The position numbers were made by a program, and so were the translations under genes. A stretch of 64,000 nt of DNA, taken from NCBI RefSeq assembly GCF_900096955.1, contig NZ_FMYL01000001.1, positions 248,001-312,000 of the forward strand, in the 5' to 3' direction. Below are positions 17,886-27,629 of the stretch, piece by piece; the first letter of the stretch is position 1; every line of letters starts with the position of its first letter. This DNA comes from Acinetobacter boissieri (GTDB lineage: Bacteria > Pseudomonadota > Gammaproteobacteria > Pseudomonadales > Moraxellaceae). Under the pieces are notes generated by a model, which saw nothing but the letters and a program-made list of their open reading frames with translations, was not told the origin of the DNA and searched no databases.

Positions 17886-20600
17886 TTAGTTCTCCTCACC
17901 TGATTGCTCTTCATATGCAGCAACCGCTTGTACTTCAGGGTGTGCTTGTGGAGCCCATGCAACAGGACGGTCTGTATCTAGTTCAAAAGAAGAAATCGCA
18001 TCTTTGACTAAACGGTTATCCACTTCGCCTTCATCTGCCAGTTTTTTCAACGTTGCAACGACAATGTGAGCTGCATCTACACCAAAGTAGCTACGTAAAT
18101 TTGCACGTGTATCTGAACGACCAAAACCATCTGTACCTAGTGTCACATAAGGACGATTGTCTGGTAAGTAAGCACGAATCTGTTCGCTATATGCGCGCAT
18201 ATGATCCGTTGCAGATAACACAATACCATTTGTTGCACGTAGTTTTTGTGAAACCCAAGATTCTTTTGTTTCGTCAGTCGTTGGATGTAAGCGGTTATAT
18301 TCGTCACACACCATACCATCACGCGCTAGCTCGTTAAAGCTAGTGACACTCCAGACATTGGCATGAATTTGATATTCTTCACGTAAAATTTTTGCAGCTT
18401 TTATCACTTCACGTAAAATCACACCTGAACCTAGAAGCTGAACAGTCGCCTTTTCATCTTCTTGTAACAGATACATACCACGTTTAATACCTTCTTCAGC
18501 ACCTTGTGGCATTTCTGGGTGTTCGTAATTTTCATTCATTACTGTTAAGTAATAGAAAACACGCTCTTGTTCTGCATACATGCGCTTTAAGCCGTCATGC
18601 ATGATCACAGCCAATTCGTAACCAAAACAAGGGTCATACGCCACACAGTTTGGAATGGTGCTGGCTAAAAGATGTGAGTGACCATCTTGGTGCTGTAAGC
18701 CTTCACCATTAAGCGTTGTACGGCCTGCAGTTGCACCAAATAAGAAGCCTTGTGCTTGTGCATCGCCTGCTGCCCATGCAATATCACCAATACGTTGGAA
18801 ACCAAACATAGAGTAATACATATACATTGGAATCATTGGCAAGTTATTGGTTGAATAACTGGTTGCTAATGCTGCCCATGCACTCATTGCACCCGCTTCG
18901 TTAATCCCTTCTTGGAGCATGTGACCATCTTTTGCTTCACGATAATTCATGAGCTGTTCTTGGTCTTCTGGAATATAGTGCTGTCCATGAGCGGCATAAA
19001 TACCGAGCTGACGGAACATACCTTCTAAACCAAAGGTACGCGCTTCATCCGGTACAATCGGTACAACATGGTTTTTCAGTGCTTTTTCTTTAAGCAATGC
19101 AGAAATTAAACGAACAGATACCATTGTAGTTGACTGTTCTTTACCACCACTACCTTTAAGTACTGCATCAAATACTGAAAGCTCAGGAATAGGCAGCGCA
19201 ACGCTGTCTTTACGGCGCGCAGGTAAATATCCACCCAATGATTCACGGTGTGCTTTTAGATATTTCATCTCAGGTGAATTTTCACTTGGACGATAGAACG
19301 GCAACTCTTCAAGCTGTTCGTCGTTAAACGGTAGGTTAAAGCGATTACGGAAGTATTTTAGTGATTCTAACTGCATTTTTTTGATTTGATGCGTTTTATT
19401 AACCGCTTCAATTTCATCAGATAGACCATAACCTTTGACTGTTTTGGCTAAAATCACCGTTGGTTGACCATTACTTTTTGATGCAGCGGTGTACGCAGCA
19501 TGTACTTTGTATGGGTCATGACCACCACGATTTAATGCGTCAATATCATCATCGCTTAAGTTTTTAACCAACTCAGCCGCTTCAGGATATTTACCAAAGA
19601 AGTGTTCACGGGTGTATGCACCGCCTTTCACTTGGTAACGTTGATAATCACCATCTACCGCTTCTTCCATACATGCTTTGAGTGCACCAGAGGTGTCTTT
19701 GTCTAGTAACGTATCCCACTGACGACCCCAAACCACTTTAATCACACGCCAGCCTGCACCACGGAAAATAGATTCAAGCTCTTGGATAATTTTACCATTA
19801 CCACGTACGGGGCCATCTAAGCGTTGTAAGTTACAGTTGACCACCCAAATGAGGTTATCTAACTTTTCACGACCTGCTAGAGAAATCGCACCTAAGCTTT
19901 CTGGCTCATCCATTTCACCATCGCCAAGGTATGCCCAGACTTTACGGTCTTCTTCTTTAATCAATCCACGGTTCATTAAATACTTTTGAATATGTGCTTG
20001 ATAAATTGACATGATTGGCCCAAGCCCCATAGATACCGTTGGGAACTGCCAATAGTCAGGCATAAGGTATGGGTGAGGATAACTTGGTAAACCATTTCCA
20101 TTTACTTCACGGCGGAAATTACCCAACTGCTCTTCAGTCAAACGCCCTTCTAAAAATGAGCGTGCATAAATACCCGGTGCACAGTGTCCTTGGTAGTAGA
20201 TCATATCTCCACCAAAGTTTTCGCTATTTGCACGGAAAAAGTGGTTAAAACCGACATCGTACAGTGTTGCAGATGATGCAAAGCTGGCTAAGTGACCACC
20301 TAAATCATCACCTGTTTTGTTGGCACGAAGTACCATGGCCAACGCATTCCATCGAATAAGTGCGCGGATACGGCGTTCCATATCTCGGTCGCCAGGCATG
20401 GTCGTTTGTTCTTCTACAGGAATTGTATTCACATATGGCGTGTTGAGTCGCTGAATAGGAACATGTTTTGCAATCGCTTGTTGGTATAACTTTTCTAATA
20501 AGAATGCAGCACGATCTGTTCCCATGTGTTTTAAAACAGAGTCAAAGGCATCTTGCCATTCTTGGGTTTCTTGTGCGTCGGTATCACCATAGTACGCCAT
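17886..20600 (-). CDS. aceE: Pyruvate dehydrogenase E1 component
   Basis: Thiamine-diphosphate-dependent homodimeric E1 that decarboxylates pyruvate. At 904 residues it is close to E. coli AceE (887). It shows the ThDP-binding region GDGEMDEPESLGAISLAGREKLDNL, split here as GDGEMDEPES then a downstream NCNLQRLDGPV, plus the YMYYSMFGFQRIGD and GATAGRTTLNGEGLQHQDGHS blocks. The ATG at 20600 follows GGAAAGGTGA. It forms an operon with aceF; the E3 gene is not here. The 5' region has no recognised operator. Confidence 0.97.
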   Translation of the reverse strand: MAYYGDTDAQETQEWQDAFDSVLKHMGTDRAAFLLEKLYQQAIAKHVPIQRLNTPYVNTIPVEEQTTMPGDRDMERRIRALIRWNALAMVLRANKTGDDLGGHLASFASSATLYDVGFNHFFRANSENFGGDMIYYQGHCAPGIYARSFLEGRLTEEQLGNFRREVNGNGLPSYPHPYLMPDYWQFPTVSMGLGPIMSIYQAHIQKYLMNRGLIKEEDRKVWAYLGDGEMDEPESLGAISLAGREKLDNLIWVVNCNLQRLDGPVRGNGKIIQELESIFRGAGWRVIKVVWGRQWDTLLDKDTSGALKACMEEAVDGDYQRYQVKGGAYTREHFFGKYPEAAELVKNLSDDDIDALNRGGHDPYKVHAAYTAASKSNGQPTVILAKTVKGYGLSDEIEAVNKTHQIKKMQLESLKYFRNRFNLPFNDEQLEELPFYRPSENSPEMKYLKAHRESLGGYLPARRKDSVALPIPELSVFDAVLKGSGGKEQSTTMVSVRLISALLKEKALKNHVVPIVPDEARTFGLEGMFRQLGIYAAHGQHYIPEDQEQLMNYREAKDGHMLQEGINEAGAMSAWAALATSYSTNNLPMIPMYMYYSMFGFQRIGDIAWAAGDAQAQGFLFGATAGRTTLNGEGLQHQDGHSHLLASTIPNCVAYDPCFGYELAVIMHDGLKRMYAEQERVFYYLTVMNENYEHPEMPQGAEEGIKRGMYLLQEDEKATVQLLGSGVILREVIKAAKILREEYQIHANVWSVTSFNELARDGMVCDEYNRLHPTTDETKESWVSQKLRATNGIVLSATDHMRAYSEQIRAYLPDNRPYVTLGTDGFGRSDTRANLRSYFGVDAAHIVVATLKKLADEGEVDNRLVKDAISSFELDTDRPVAWAPQAHPEVQAVAAYEEQSGEEN

Positions 20601-20742
20601 ATTTCACCTTTCCTTAATCGTTAATCGTTAGCCACATCTATTTTTACCATGTTTTTATAGCGGCATGTAATGGCTAGAATTAAATACAATACCAAAATAA
20701 CATTTCGTAAATAAATACGTAGCAGATAAGTCACTTATTTAC

Positions 20743-20773
20743 ACAAAAAAAATCGCCAAATTGGCGATTTTTT
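20743..20773 (-). terminator. Terminator after M23 peptidase gene
   Basis: AAATCGCC and GGCGATTT form an 8-bp stem around AAATT, with flanking A and T runs on both sides, so it could act in either direction. It lies about 75 bp after the peptidase stop. The remaining 20601-20742 is the aceE leader with no other feature. Confidence 0.8.
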
Positions 20774-20845
20774 CATAGACAGTCTTTTCGTACAGTTTAT
20801 ATCTCTTTACACCATATCTATTATAACCGATTTTTTGGGCTGATC

Positions 20846-21484
20846 TTATGGCAACATTGCTAAATAAGTACCCGGATTTCGACGTATACCATCTGAGACA
20901 ATTTCAAAATGTAAATGCGGGCCTGTACAACGCCCTGTACAACCAACTTTGGCAATTTCAGCCCCTGCTTTCACACGATCACCTACACTCACCATCAATC
21001 TTGATGCATGGCCATAACGTGTCAAATAACCATTACCATGGTTAATTTCAACAAATTGTCCATAGCCAGATACCCAACCCGAACGAGTGACAACCCCTGT
21101 GCCAGACGCATAAATGGGTGTGCCTGTAGGTGCAGATAAATCTAAGCCTGAATGACCTTCTTTTTTGCCAAACATAACACGTTGCCCAAAGCTAGAGCTA
21201 ATTTTAGCACTTGAAGGCAATGGGCTTTTTGTTAACCACGACATAATTTCTTTTGAAGATGTATTTGTTGCTGCAGTTGATTTATTGGTATTACGCAACG
21301 TAATATGAGTACTCATTTGCTTTGTATCAACTACTGCATTTGAGTCTTGCGCATAAGAGCCTTCTGCAAGAGTACGCTCTAAACGGTCTGTTTTAGTCAC
21401 TGATGTTTGACTATTGTCCATCAAGTCAGCAAAAACTACAGGAGATGCAAAAACCACTGACAGCGCACACAAAATACGTCGCAT
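20846..21484 (-). CDS. M23 (LytM-type) metallopeptidase
   Basis: A 212-residue exported peptidase with signal peptide MRRILCALSVVFASPVVFA. The LytM domain occupies about residues 90-205. Zinc ligands are visible: HSGLDL (His and Asp) and the HLH of GPHLHFEI, plus RYGHAS. It should act on peptidoglycan cross-links or serve as an amidase activator in the periplasm. Unusually, the loop before HLH reads GCTGRCTGPHLHF with two cysteines where serines are common. The gene is convergent with nothing and divergent from dciA. Confidence 0.88.
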   Translation of the reverse strand: MRRILCALSVVFASPVVFADLMDNSQTSVTKTDRLERTLAEGSYAQDSNAVVDTKQMSTHITLRNTNKSTAATNTSSKEIMSWLTKSPLPSSAKISSSFGQRVMFGKKEGHSGLDLSAPTGTPIYASGTGVVTRSGWVSGYGQFVEINHGNGYLTRYGHASRLMVSVGDRVKAGAEIAKVGCTGRCTGPHLHFEIVSDGIRRNPGTYLAMLP

Positions 21485-21564
21485 AGTAAACCTCTAAAGT
21501 CGTGACGGTTAGCTTTCACTAGATTAGCTTTTAAGCTTCATTTAATACATATAAGAGACCATAC

Positions 21565-22017
21565 ATGGCACAACCCCATCTGTTTTTCCAAAACCAGCAA
21601 AAAAATCAGAAAAGTAGCCCCGCTAAATCTCTCACACAACACGTTTTGTATTGGCAAAAACTCACTCAACTATTACAGCCTGTTTTACCACAACCTGAAC
21701 ACTGGCAAATTGCCCGCTATCAGAACGGTATACTCACACTCTCTGGTGAGAACCAAGCCATGATTAGTAAAGTAGGTTATTTACAAAAGCACTATGTGCA
21801 ACAACTTTCACATATGGAAGCATTCAAAGATTTACAGGAGATTCATGTTCGATTACGAACAAAAAGTGTAAAAAAAACCAATGAAATAAAGCCCCAACCA
21901 TTGTCTACAGAAACACAAAACATGTTAAAAAATGCAGCCCAAATGGTGAATGACCCTAAGCTTAGCCAAGCTATGTACAACTTTGCAAGCAATAAAAAGA
22001 ATAACACTTCATCTTAG
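21565..22017 (+). CDS. dciA: DciA-family (DUF721) replicative helicase loader
   Basis: A 150-residue protein with a DciA/DUF721 domain at residues 20-95 (LQPVLPQPEHWQIARYQNGILTLSG, then AMISKVGYLQKHYVQQL) and a low-complexity C-terminal tail. DciA proteins interact with DnaB in bacteria without DnaC/DnaI loaders; the position beside lpxC is common in this group. Starts at the ATG following AAGAGA. Divergent from the M23 peptidase and convergent with lpxC. Confidence 0.75.
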   Translation: MAQPHLFFQNQQKNQKSSPAKSLTQHVLYWQKLTQLLQPVLPQPEHWQIARYQNGILTLSGENQAMISKVGYLQKHYVQQLSHMEAFKDLQEIHVRLRTKSVKKTNEIKPQPLSTETQNMLKNAAQMVNDPKLSQAMYNFASNKKNNTSS

Positions 22018-22078
22018 CTTACAATTTGCAAAATCTAGTATTGTACTAAATTTTTAATAGTTGTTAAATTTTAGCCAT

Positions 22079-22981
22079 TTAACTGACTGCAACATACGGA
22101 ATCGGGCATTTATGTAGGTCATCAAATGTTACAATTTCATAGCTCGATGGATCTGATTTCACATTGCGTAATAACTGATTGTTCAAAGCATGCCCTGATT
22201 TGCATGCATCGAACTTGGCAATAATCTGGTAACCCAGTAGATATAAGTCACCCACTGCATCTAAAATTTTATGACGAACGAATTCATCGTTATAGCGCAA
22301 GCCTTCTTCATTCACCACACCATTTTCATCGAGTCCAATGGCATTATCCAAACTGGCACCGAGTGCTAAATTATTGGCTTTTAAAAAATCGAGATCTTTC
22401 ATAAAACCAAATGTACGTGCATCACTCACTTCATACACAAAAGTTTCAGTTGAGAAATCTATGGTTGCAGACTGATATTCTTTGGCAAAGGCAGGATGAT
22501 TGAAGTCAATGGTAAAGTTCAGCTGAAAGCCGGCATGTGGGGTAAACTTTGCGGTTTTATCGTCAATGAGCGCTTCTACAGGCTTTAAAATACGAATAAA
22601 CTTTTTAGGTGCTTCTTGTTCTACAAGCTCACCTTGCATCAGCAAGTAAATAAATGGCCCGGCACTGCCATCCATAATAGGTACTTCTGAAGCGGACACT
22701 TCAATAATAAGATTATCTATACCTAATGCAGCAATTGCACTCATGACGTGTTCAATTGTGCCTACTTTAGTATTGTCTTGAATGAGGTTTGAACACATAA
22801 ATGCTTCTTGTATAAGCATTGCATCTGCAGGCAAGTCAACGATGGGGTCTAAATCAATACGACGAAAAACAATGCCCGAATCAACTGTGTGCGGCACAAA
22901 ATTGATCATGACTTTTTGTCCGCTATGTAAGCCAATTCCACTGGCTCTAACAACACGTTTAAGGGTACGTTGCTTTAACAT
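22079..22981 (-). CDS. lpxC: UDP-3-O-acyl-N-acetylglucosamine deacetylase
   Basis: Zinc deacetylase committing lipid A synthesis, in the cytoplasm. At 300 residues it matches the family. Zinc ligands are visible: the first His in [12 protein letters not shown], and [14 protein letters not shown] (His and Asp). Catalytic acid/base residues are in KSGHALNN. It begins at [24 protein letters not shown], the usual N-terminus. A terminator separates it from ftsZ, so it has its own promoter though it follows the division operon. Confidence 0.97.
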   Translation of the reverse strand: MLKQRTLKRVVRASGIGLHSGQKVMINFVPHTVDSGIVFRRIDLDPIVDLPADAMLIQEAFMCSNLIQDNTKVGTIEHVMSAIAALGIDNLIIEVSASEVPIMDGSAGPFIYLLMQGELVEQEAPKKFIRILKPVEALIDDKTAKFTPHAGFQLNFTIDFNHPAFAKEYQSATIDFSTETFVYEVSDARTFGFMKDLDFLKANNLALGASLDNAIGLDENGVVNEEGLRYNDEFVRHKILDAVGDLYLLGYQIIAKFDACKSGHALNNQLLRNVKSDPSSYEIVTFDDLHKCPIPYVAVS

Positions 22982-23044
22982 CTATACTCATATTCCACCA
23001 ATAAAACCGCTATACGTTAGCACATTTCGCCATTGATAAAAAAT

Positions 23045-23076
23045 AAAAAAGGTAGGTTCAGTACCTACCTTTTTTT
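23045..23076 (-). terminator. Rho-independent terminator after ftsZ
   Basis: AGGTAGGT and ACCTACCT form an 8-bp stem, with A runs and T runs on either side; on the minus strand a T tract follows the stem. It lies 28 bp after the ftsZ stop and ahead of lpxC. Confidence 0.85.
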
Positions 23077-23103
23077 AGATCGTATCAATTGAATATACCA
23101 ATG

Positions 23104-24291
23104 CTACTTACCTTGTTGTTTTTTAAGGTATTCTTGAATACTTATACGGTTTGGTCTAGCACCTGTTTGTGTATTGTCTGCACTATTTAATGCATTTTCA
23201 ATACCTTGCTGCTGGCGCTGAATGGCTGGAAGCTCTTCATCTGTTACAGTATTTGTTTGTTGATGAGGCATCTGAGCCTGTTGTGGTTGACTTACTTTTG
23301 TTGTTTGCGTGCCCGTATTTCGAGTTAAACCTGTTGCAATCACTGTCACACGAATTTCATCTCGTGCTTCAGGTTCAAATACAGTACCAAAGAATACATC
23401 GCCTTCATCTAAATCAACAATTTGATTTACAACATCGGTAATCGCCTTGGTTTCACTCAGCGTAATATCATTACCACCTGTAATATTAATCAGTACACCT
23501 TTGGCATTCATAATATTAACATTATCGAGTAATGGACTACGAATCGCTAAACGTGCCGCTTCTTCTGCACGATTTTGACCAGACCCTTTACCTTCGCCCA
23601 TCATGGCATAGCCGCGTGTACTCATCGCATTTTTAAGGTCGGCGAAGTCAAGGTTAATATGTCCTGGACGAACAACTAAATCAAAGATACTACGCACCGC
23701 ACTTAAAAGCACATCGTCTGCACGACGATATGCTTCTTGCATTGAAATATCGCCATAGACATTCAATAGGCGTTCATTTGGAATAATAATCAATGAATCT
23801 ACATATTTTTCGAGTTCTTCAATGCCTTTTTCAGCAGATTTCTGACGACGACGGCCTTCAAAACTAAATGGTGTCGTCACAACACCCACCGTTAAAATTT
23901 CCATTTCTTTAGCAATTTCAGCCACAATTGGTGCAGCACCTGTACCCGTACCACCACCCATGCCTGCAGTTACAAAAACCATGTCTGCATCTTGGAGTTG
24001 TTGGCGGATTTGCTCACGACTTTCCTCTGCAGAGCGCTTACCTACTTCTGGGTTTGCCCCTGCACCTAAACCACGCGTGCTTTCTTGCCCAAGCTGGATT
24101 TTATGTGGTGCGCTCATACGATCTAAGGCTTGTTTATCTGTATTTGCACAAACAAAACGTACGCCTTTAATATCTGATTCCACCATGTGTTGTACAGCAT
24201 TACCACCTGCACCACCTACACCAAATACAGTAAAACGGGCTTGACCGTTACCTTCGGTTTGTTCATCTTCTAAAAATTCAAATGAGGCCAT
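23104..24291 (-). CDS. ftsZ: Cell division GTPase FtsZ
   Basis: Tubulin-like GTPase forming the Z ring. At 395 residues it shows the GTP signature GGGTGTGAAP (around residue 107), the N-terminal VFGVGGAGGNAVQHM, and the synergy-loop NLDFADLK. A flexible Gln-rich linker (about 320-375) leads to the conserved C-terminal peptide RISIQEYLKKQ that binds FtsA and ZipA. It follows ftsA after a 165-bp gap that may hold an extra ftsZ promoter. Start ATG preceded by TAAGGTC. Confidence 0.98.
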   Translation of the reverse strand: MASFEFLEDEQTEGNGQARFTVFGVGGAGGNAVQHMVESDIKGVRFVCANTDKQALDRMSAPHKIQLGQESTRGLGAGANPEVGKRSAEESREQIRQQLQDADMVFVTAGMGGGTGTGAAPIVAEIAKEMEILTVGVVTTPFSFEGRRRQKSAEKGIEELEKYVDSLIIIPNERLLNVYGDISMQEAYRRADDVLLSAVRSIFDLVVRPGHINLDFADLKNAMSTRGYAMMGEGKGSGQNRAEEAARLAIRSPLLDNVNIMNAKGVLINITGGNDITLSETKAITDVVNQIVDLDEGDVFFGTVFEPEARDEIRVTVIATGLTRNTGTQTTKVSQPQQAQMPHQQTNTVTDEELPAIQRQQQGIENALNSADNTQTGARPNRISIQEYLKKQQGK

Positions 24292-24456
24292 GACCTTACG
24301 TGTTCCTAATGTTTAGCAGTTTGCAAACAACATTTACTGCCTTTAATTTTTAAATGGGTTACAGTGTGTTTTTAGAATGAAGTGACAAAGTAATACTTGT
24401 CAAGCCTCAGTTCTATGACTTACAACAACCGTACAATAACTGTCTAACGAAAAGAC

Positions 24457-25725
24457 TTAAAAAATTGATTTGAGCTGTGCTTGAAAACGATCCCAACCAT
24501 TTTTTAAACGGCCAACAAATGTTTTTTCATCAACATTTGGTTGGATGTCTATGGCATCCGATGGTTCTTTTTGACTATACAAAAGCAAACCAATCGCTGT
24601 TGCATATTGTGGACGTTTCAGCGCGGGCAACAAATCATCTGTAGCGGTCACACTGGTGGGTAAATTACCTAAATGTGCAGATACACCAAATAAACGCCTT
24701 GAGAAACTCACCACACCTTCAATTTGACTGGCAGCACCTGTGAGCACAACACCATGATACAAGCCACTCATTGCACCACTTTCAATCAGATCATATTTTA
24801 CGGTATGTAGAATTTCCTCATAGCGTGCAATAATAATTTCGCTCAGCTCTATGCGACTAATCGTTTGAGGTCCTTCAATCCCTTTTACCTGAATCATATG
24901 GTCTGGCTTTACCGCCTGAAGATCGACACTACCATAAAACAATTTGATGCGTTCGGCCTCTTCTGTTGTTGTTTGTAAAACTGCTGCAATGTCGTGTGTG
25001 ACGCTGTCACCACCGGCCGCATACGTTTTAGCAAAGACCAAATGCCCTTCTAAGTATACTGCAACATTTGTTGTTCCTGCACCAATATCTACTAAACAAA
25101 CACCATAATCTTTTTCATCTTGCAACAAACTGGCTTCTGCTGTGGCCAAAGCACATAAAATCGTTTTTTCAACACGAATATTTGCACTTTTCATGGCACG
25201 GTCAAAATTTTGCATTTCATTGATCGGCAACATCATGAGCTGATAATGCCCTGAAATTTTGCTTGCACCTAGACCAACAGGATGAGTAATCCATTGTTCT
25301 GCATCGTCAAGCTGAAAACCCAGTGGTACAGCACTGGTCAAATACAATTCTGGTTCTTGCTCTACTTTATTTTTTTTCGCAGCCTCGAGTACTGAAACCA
25401 CCTCACTGGTTGTAACAATCCTTTCATTATTAGTAATATAAGCCTGACCTTGGGCATAAAAACTTTTTAAGTCTGCACTTGGTATGGATACCCATGCCGA
25501 ATTTATACGGCATTCTGTCGTGTCTTCTACGTCTGAAACAGCTTGCTTAATAGAAGCAATCATTTTATCGAGGCTCGTGATTTTTCCTTTTTTCATGCCT
25601 TGATTTCGCGCAGAAGCCATTCCCACAACTTCTATATGGTCTGGTGCATGTACTTTTGCAATAAGTACAGATACTTTATGTGTTCCAATATCTATTGCTA
25701 CTACTGAAGGAACAGCGTCATTCAT
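24457..25725 (-). CDS. ftsA: Cell division protein FtsA
   Basis: Actin-like ATPase that anchors FtsZ to the membrane. At 422 residues it has VVAIDIGTHKVSVLIAKV as phosphate-1 loop, the SHS2 (1C) domain, VCLVDIGAGTTNVAVY as phosphate-2, and VVLTGAASQIEGV as the adenosine motif. The C-terminal amphipathic membrane-targeting helix is RLKNGWDRFQAQLKSIF. Start ATG with AGGTAATGA. Part of the ftsQ-ftsA-ftsZ order. Confidence 0.97.
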   Translation of the reverse strand: MNDAVPSVVAIDIGTHKVSVLIAKVHAPDHIEVVGMASARNQGMKKGKITSLDKMIASIKQAVSDVEDTTECRINSAWVSIPSADLKSFYAQGQAYITNNERIVTTSEVVSVLEAAKKNKVEQEPELYLTSAVPLGFQLDDAEQWITHPVGLGASKISGHYQLMMLPINEMQNFDRAMKSANIRVEKTILCALATAEASLLQDEKDYGVCLVDIGAGTTNVAVYLEGHLVFAKTYAAGGDSVTHDIAAVLQTTTEEAERIKLFYGSVDLQAVKPDHMIQVKGIEGPQTISRIELSEIIIARYEEILHTVKYDLIESGAMSGLYHGVVLTGAASQIEGVVSFSRRLFGVSAHLGNLPTSVTATDDLLPALKRPQYATAIGLLLYSQKEPSDAIDIQPNVDEKTFVGRLKNGWDRFQAQLKSIF

Positions 25726-25825
25726 TACCTAATACCATTGACTTATCGTTTAATTAATTTGAGATTATTTTATTTATGTGTAAAAACCCTCATTATCACC
25801 CCAAAAGTGTATTATCTGCAAGGGT

Positions 25826-26647
25826 TTAGCTACGATTCGTTACAACAAATTGACCATGTGATACAGGAGGAATACCCTTCCATTGTATAGATAATCCATT
25901 TCTATACCTTAAATCTACTGTTGAAATTTGTGACCATACGGGTTGTAAATCTTGTCCTGCGAGTTGGCTTAAGTGTTGTAATTTACTCATGGTTTGATCC
26001 TGATCAACAATTAAGCGCAAACCACTATCAAATTGCATAAACCACGTCATACGCTCAGTCAAATATAACTCAGTTAAATGTAAATTATATGGTCTGAATA
26101 GTTGATTAATTTCATGGTAACGACGCATCATAAAAGGCGCTTGACTCACAGGGCCATGCAATAACGGTAGACTTTGATAGTCTTGTGCAGTCACTTCTTT
26201 AAATACAAACCCTGAGTCACTAAGTAAACGACCTGTACCCCAACGTGCAACAGCATGTCTTGGAATAATTCTCACTTTAATTTCATCAGGCCATGCACGA
26301 GATATAACCACCTGATCAATCCAAGGGAGCTGCAATGCTTGGTCGCGTATGGTTTCTAAATCAACTGTAAAATAGTTTTTATCGACGAATGGACGAATAC
26401 TTCGAATTAAGGCCTGCTGTTCTACATCTGAACGAGTTCCAATCACTTCTAAGTTTGCGACGTGAGCATCGGTAAGCATTTTATAACTACCATATGCTCC
26501 TAAAAGCGCAACACATGCTGCAAAAAGTAAAATAATCCAGCCACCAATATAGATCAAACGATCTTTTAGTGAAGCAGGTTTTTCATGGATTGATGTTACT
26601 GCCGCCGCATGTTGTTTGCGACGCATTGAAGCAGGAAGTTGCGCCAT
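25826..26647 (-). CDS. ftsQ: Cell division protein FtsQ
   Basis: Bitopic divisome protein of 273 residues. A basic cytoplasmic tail precedes one transmembrane helix (about 33-52, YIGGWIILLFAACVALLGAY). A POTRA domain follows (VANLEVIGTRSDVEQQAL and LPWIDQVVISRAWPDEIKV) and then the beta domain (YLTERMTWFMQF). It scaffolds FtsB/FtsL in the periplasm. It starts 3 bp after ddl. Confidence 0.95.
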   Translation of the reverse strand: MAQLPASMRRKQHAAAVTSIHEKPASLKDRLIYIGGWIILLFAACVALLGAYGSYKMLTDAHVANLEVIGTRSDVEQQALIRSIRPFVDKNYFTVDLETIRDQALQLPWIDQVVISRAWPDEIKVRIIPRHAVARWGTGRLLSDSGFVFKEVTAQDYQSLPLLHGPVSQAPFMMRRYHEINQLFRPYNLHLTELYLTERMTWFMQFDSGLRLIVDQDQTMSKLQHLSQLAGQDLQPVWSQISTVDLRYRNGLSIQWKGIPPVSHGQFVVTNRS

Positions 26648-26650
26648 CGG

Positions 26651-27580
26651 TTATTTTTCTGCCTCTGTAAGCGTTTGTTCTAAGATCGCCAAACAGAGTG
26701 CATCAAAATTGTAGCCAACCGCAGATGCCGCTTTAGGTACTAAAGAGTGGCTTGTCATGCCCGGTACAGTATTGACTTCAAGTAACCAAAATTGGCCATC
26801 TTGATCTTGCATTGCATCTACTCGTCCCCAACCCTGTGCACCTACAGCATTAAATGCCTGTAAAGTTAAAGCTTTGAGTTGTTGTTCTTCTTGCTCAGAT
26901 AAACCACTCGGTATGCCATATTCAACATCATTACGCTGATATTTAGCATCATAATCATAAAATGCAACATCTGTAGGTGGTTGTAAACGAATCACGGGCA
27001 ATGCTTCACCATTTAGAACTACAATCGTGTACTCTTTGCCTGTAATCCATTTTTCTGCCATTACAATACTGTCTAGAGCAATGGCTTTGTCTATGGCTTC
27101 AGCCAGTTCTTCAGCATGTTCAACTTTGCTCATGCCTATACTTGAACCTTCATGCACTGGCTTAATAATGAGTGGCAACCCAAGCGCTGCAATTAATTCA
27201 TCTGTATCGACTACTGTGTTGACAATACGATACGGTGCTGTAGGTAAAGCGCTGCCTTGCCAAATTTGCTTCGTCTTCACTTTATCCATACCAATGGCTG
27301 AGCCTTGTACACCCGTACCCGTATAAGGAATATCAAGCCATTCAAGTACACCTTGTATTTGTCCATCTTCGCCGCCACGGCCATGTAAGACAATAAAGGC
27401 GCGGTCATAATTCACAAGTTCAGTCACACTACGGTGTAATGGGTCAAATGCCTCTGCATTTACACCTGAGCGTTGTAAAGACTCAAGCACCGCTTGACCA
27501 CTGTCTAACGATACATCTCGCTCTGCTGAACGACCACCGAAAAGTACAGCGACTTTCCCAAATTTTTCAACATGTGACAT
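26651..27580 (-). CDS. ddlB: D-alanine--D-alanine ligase
   Basis: ATP-grasp ligase making D-Ala-D-Ala for peptidoglycan. About 309 residues from the ATG at 27580, chosen because AAGGGGAAAAT precedes it; the frame remains open to 27607. Motifs: VAVLFGGRSAERDVSLDSG at the N-terminus, LHGRGGEDG, KPVHEGSSIGM, and the metal-binding end LLEVNTVPGMTSHSLVP. Sits between murC and ftsQ as in other gammaproteobacterial dcw clusters. Confidence 0.96.
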   Translation of the reverse strand: MSHVEKFGKVAVLFGGRSAERDVSLDSGQAVLESLQRSGVNAEAFDPLHRSVTELVNYDRAFIVLHGRGGEDGQIQGVLEWLDIPYTGTGVQGSAIGMDKVKTKQIWQGSALPTAPYRIVNTVVDTDELIAALGLPLIIKPVHEGSSIGMSKVEHAEELAEAIDKAIALDSIVMAEKWITGKEYTIVVLNGEALPVIRLQPPTDVAFYDYDAKYQRNDVEYGIPSGLSEQEEQQLKALTLQAFNAVGAQGWGRVDAMQDQDGQFWLLEVNTVPGMTSHSLVPKAASAVGYNFDALCLAILEQTLTEAEK

Positions 27581-27629
27581 ATTTTCCCCTTTGCTTATCT
27601 GTGGCATTCAGCAATGCGTATTGATTGAC

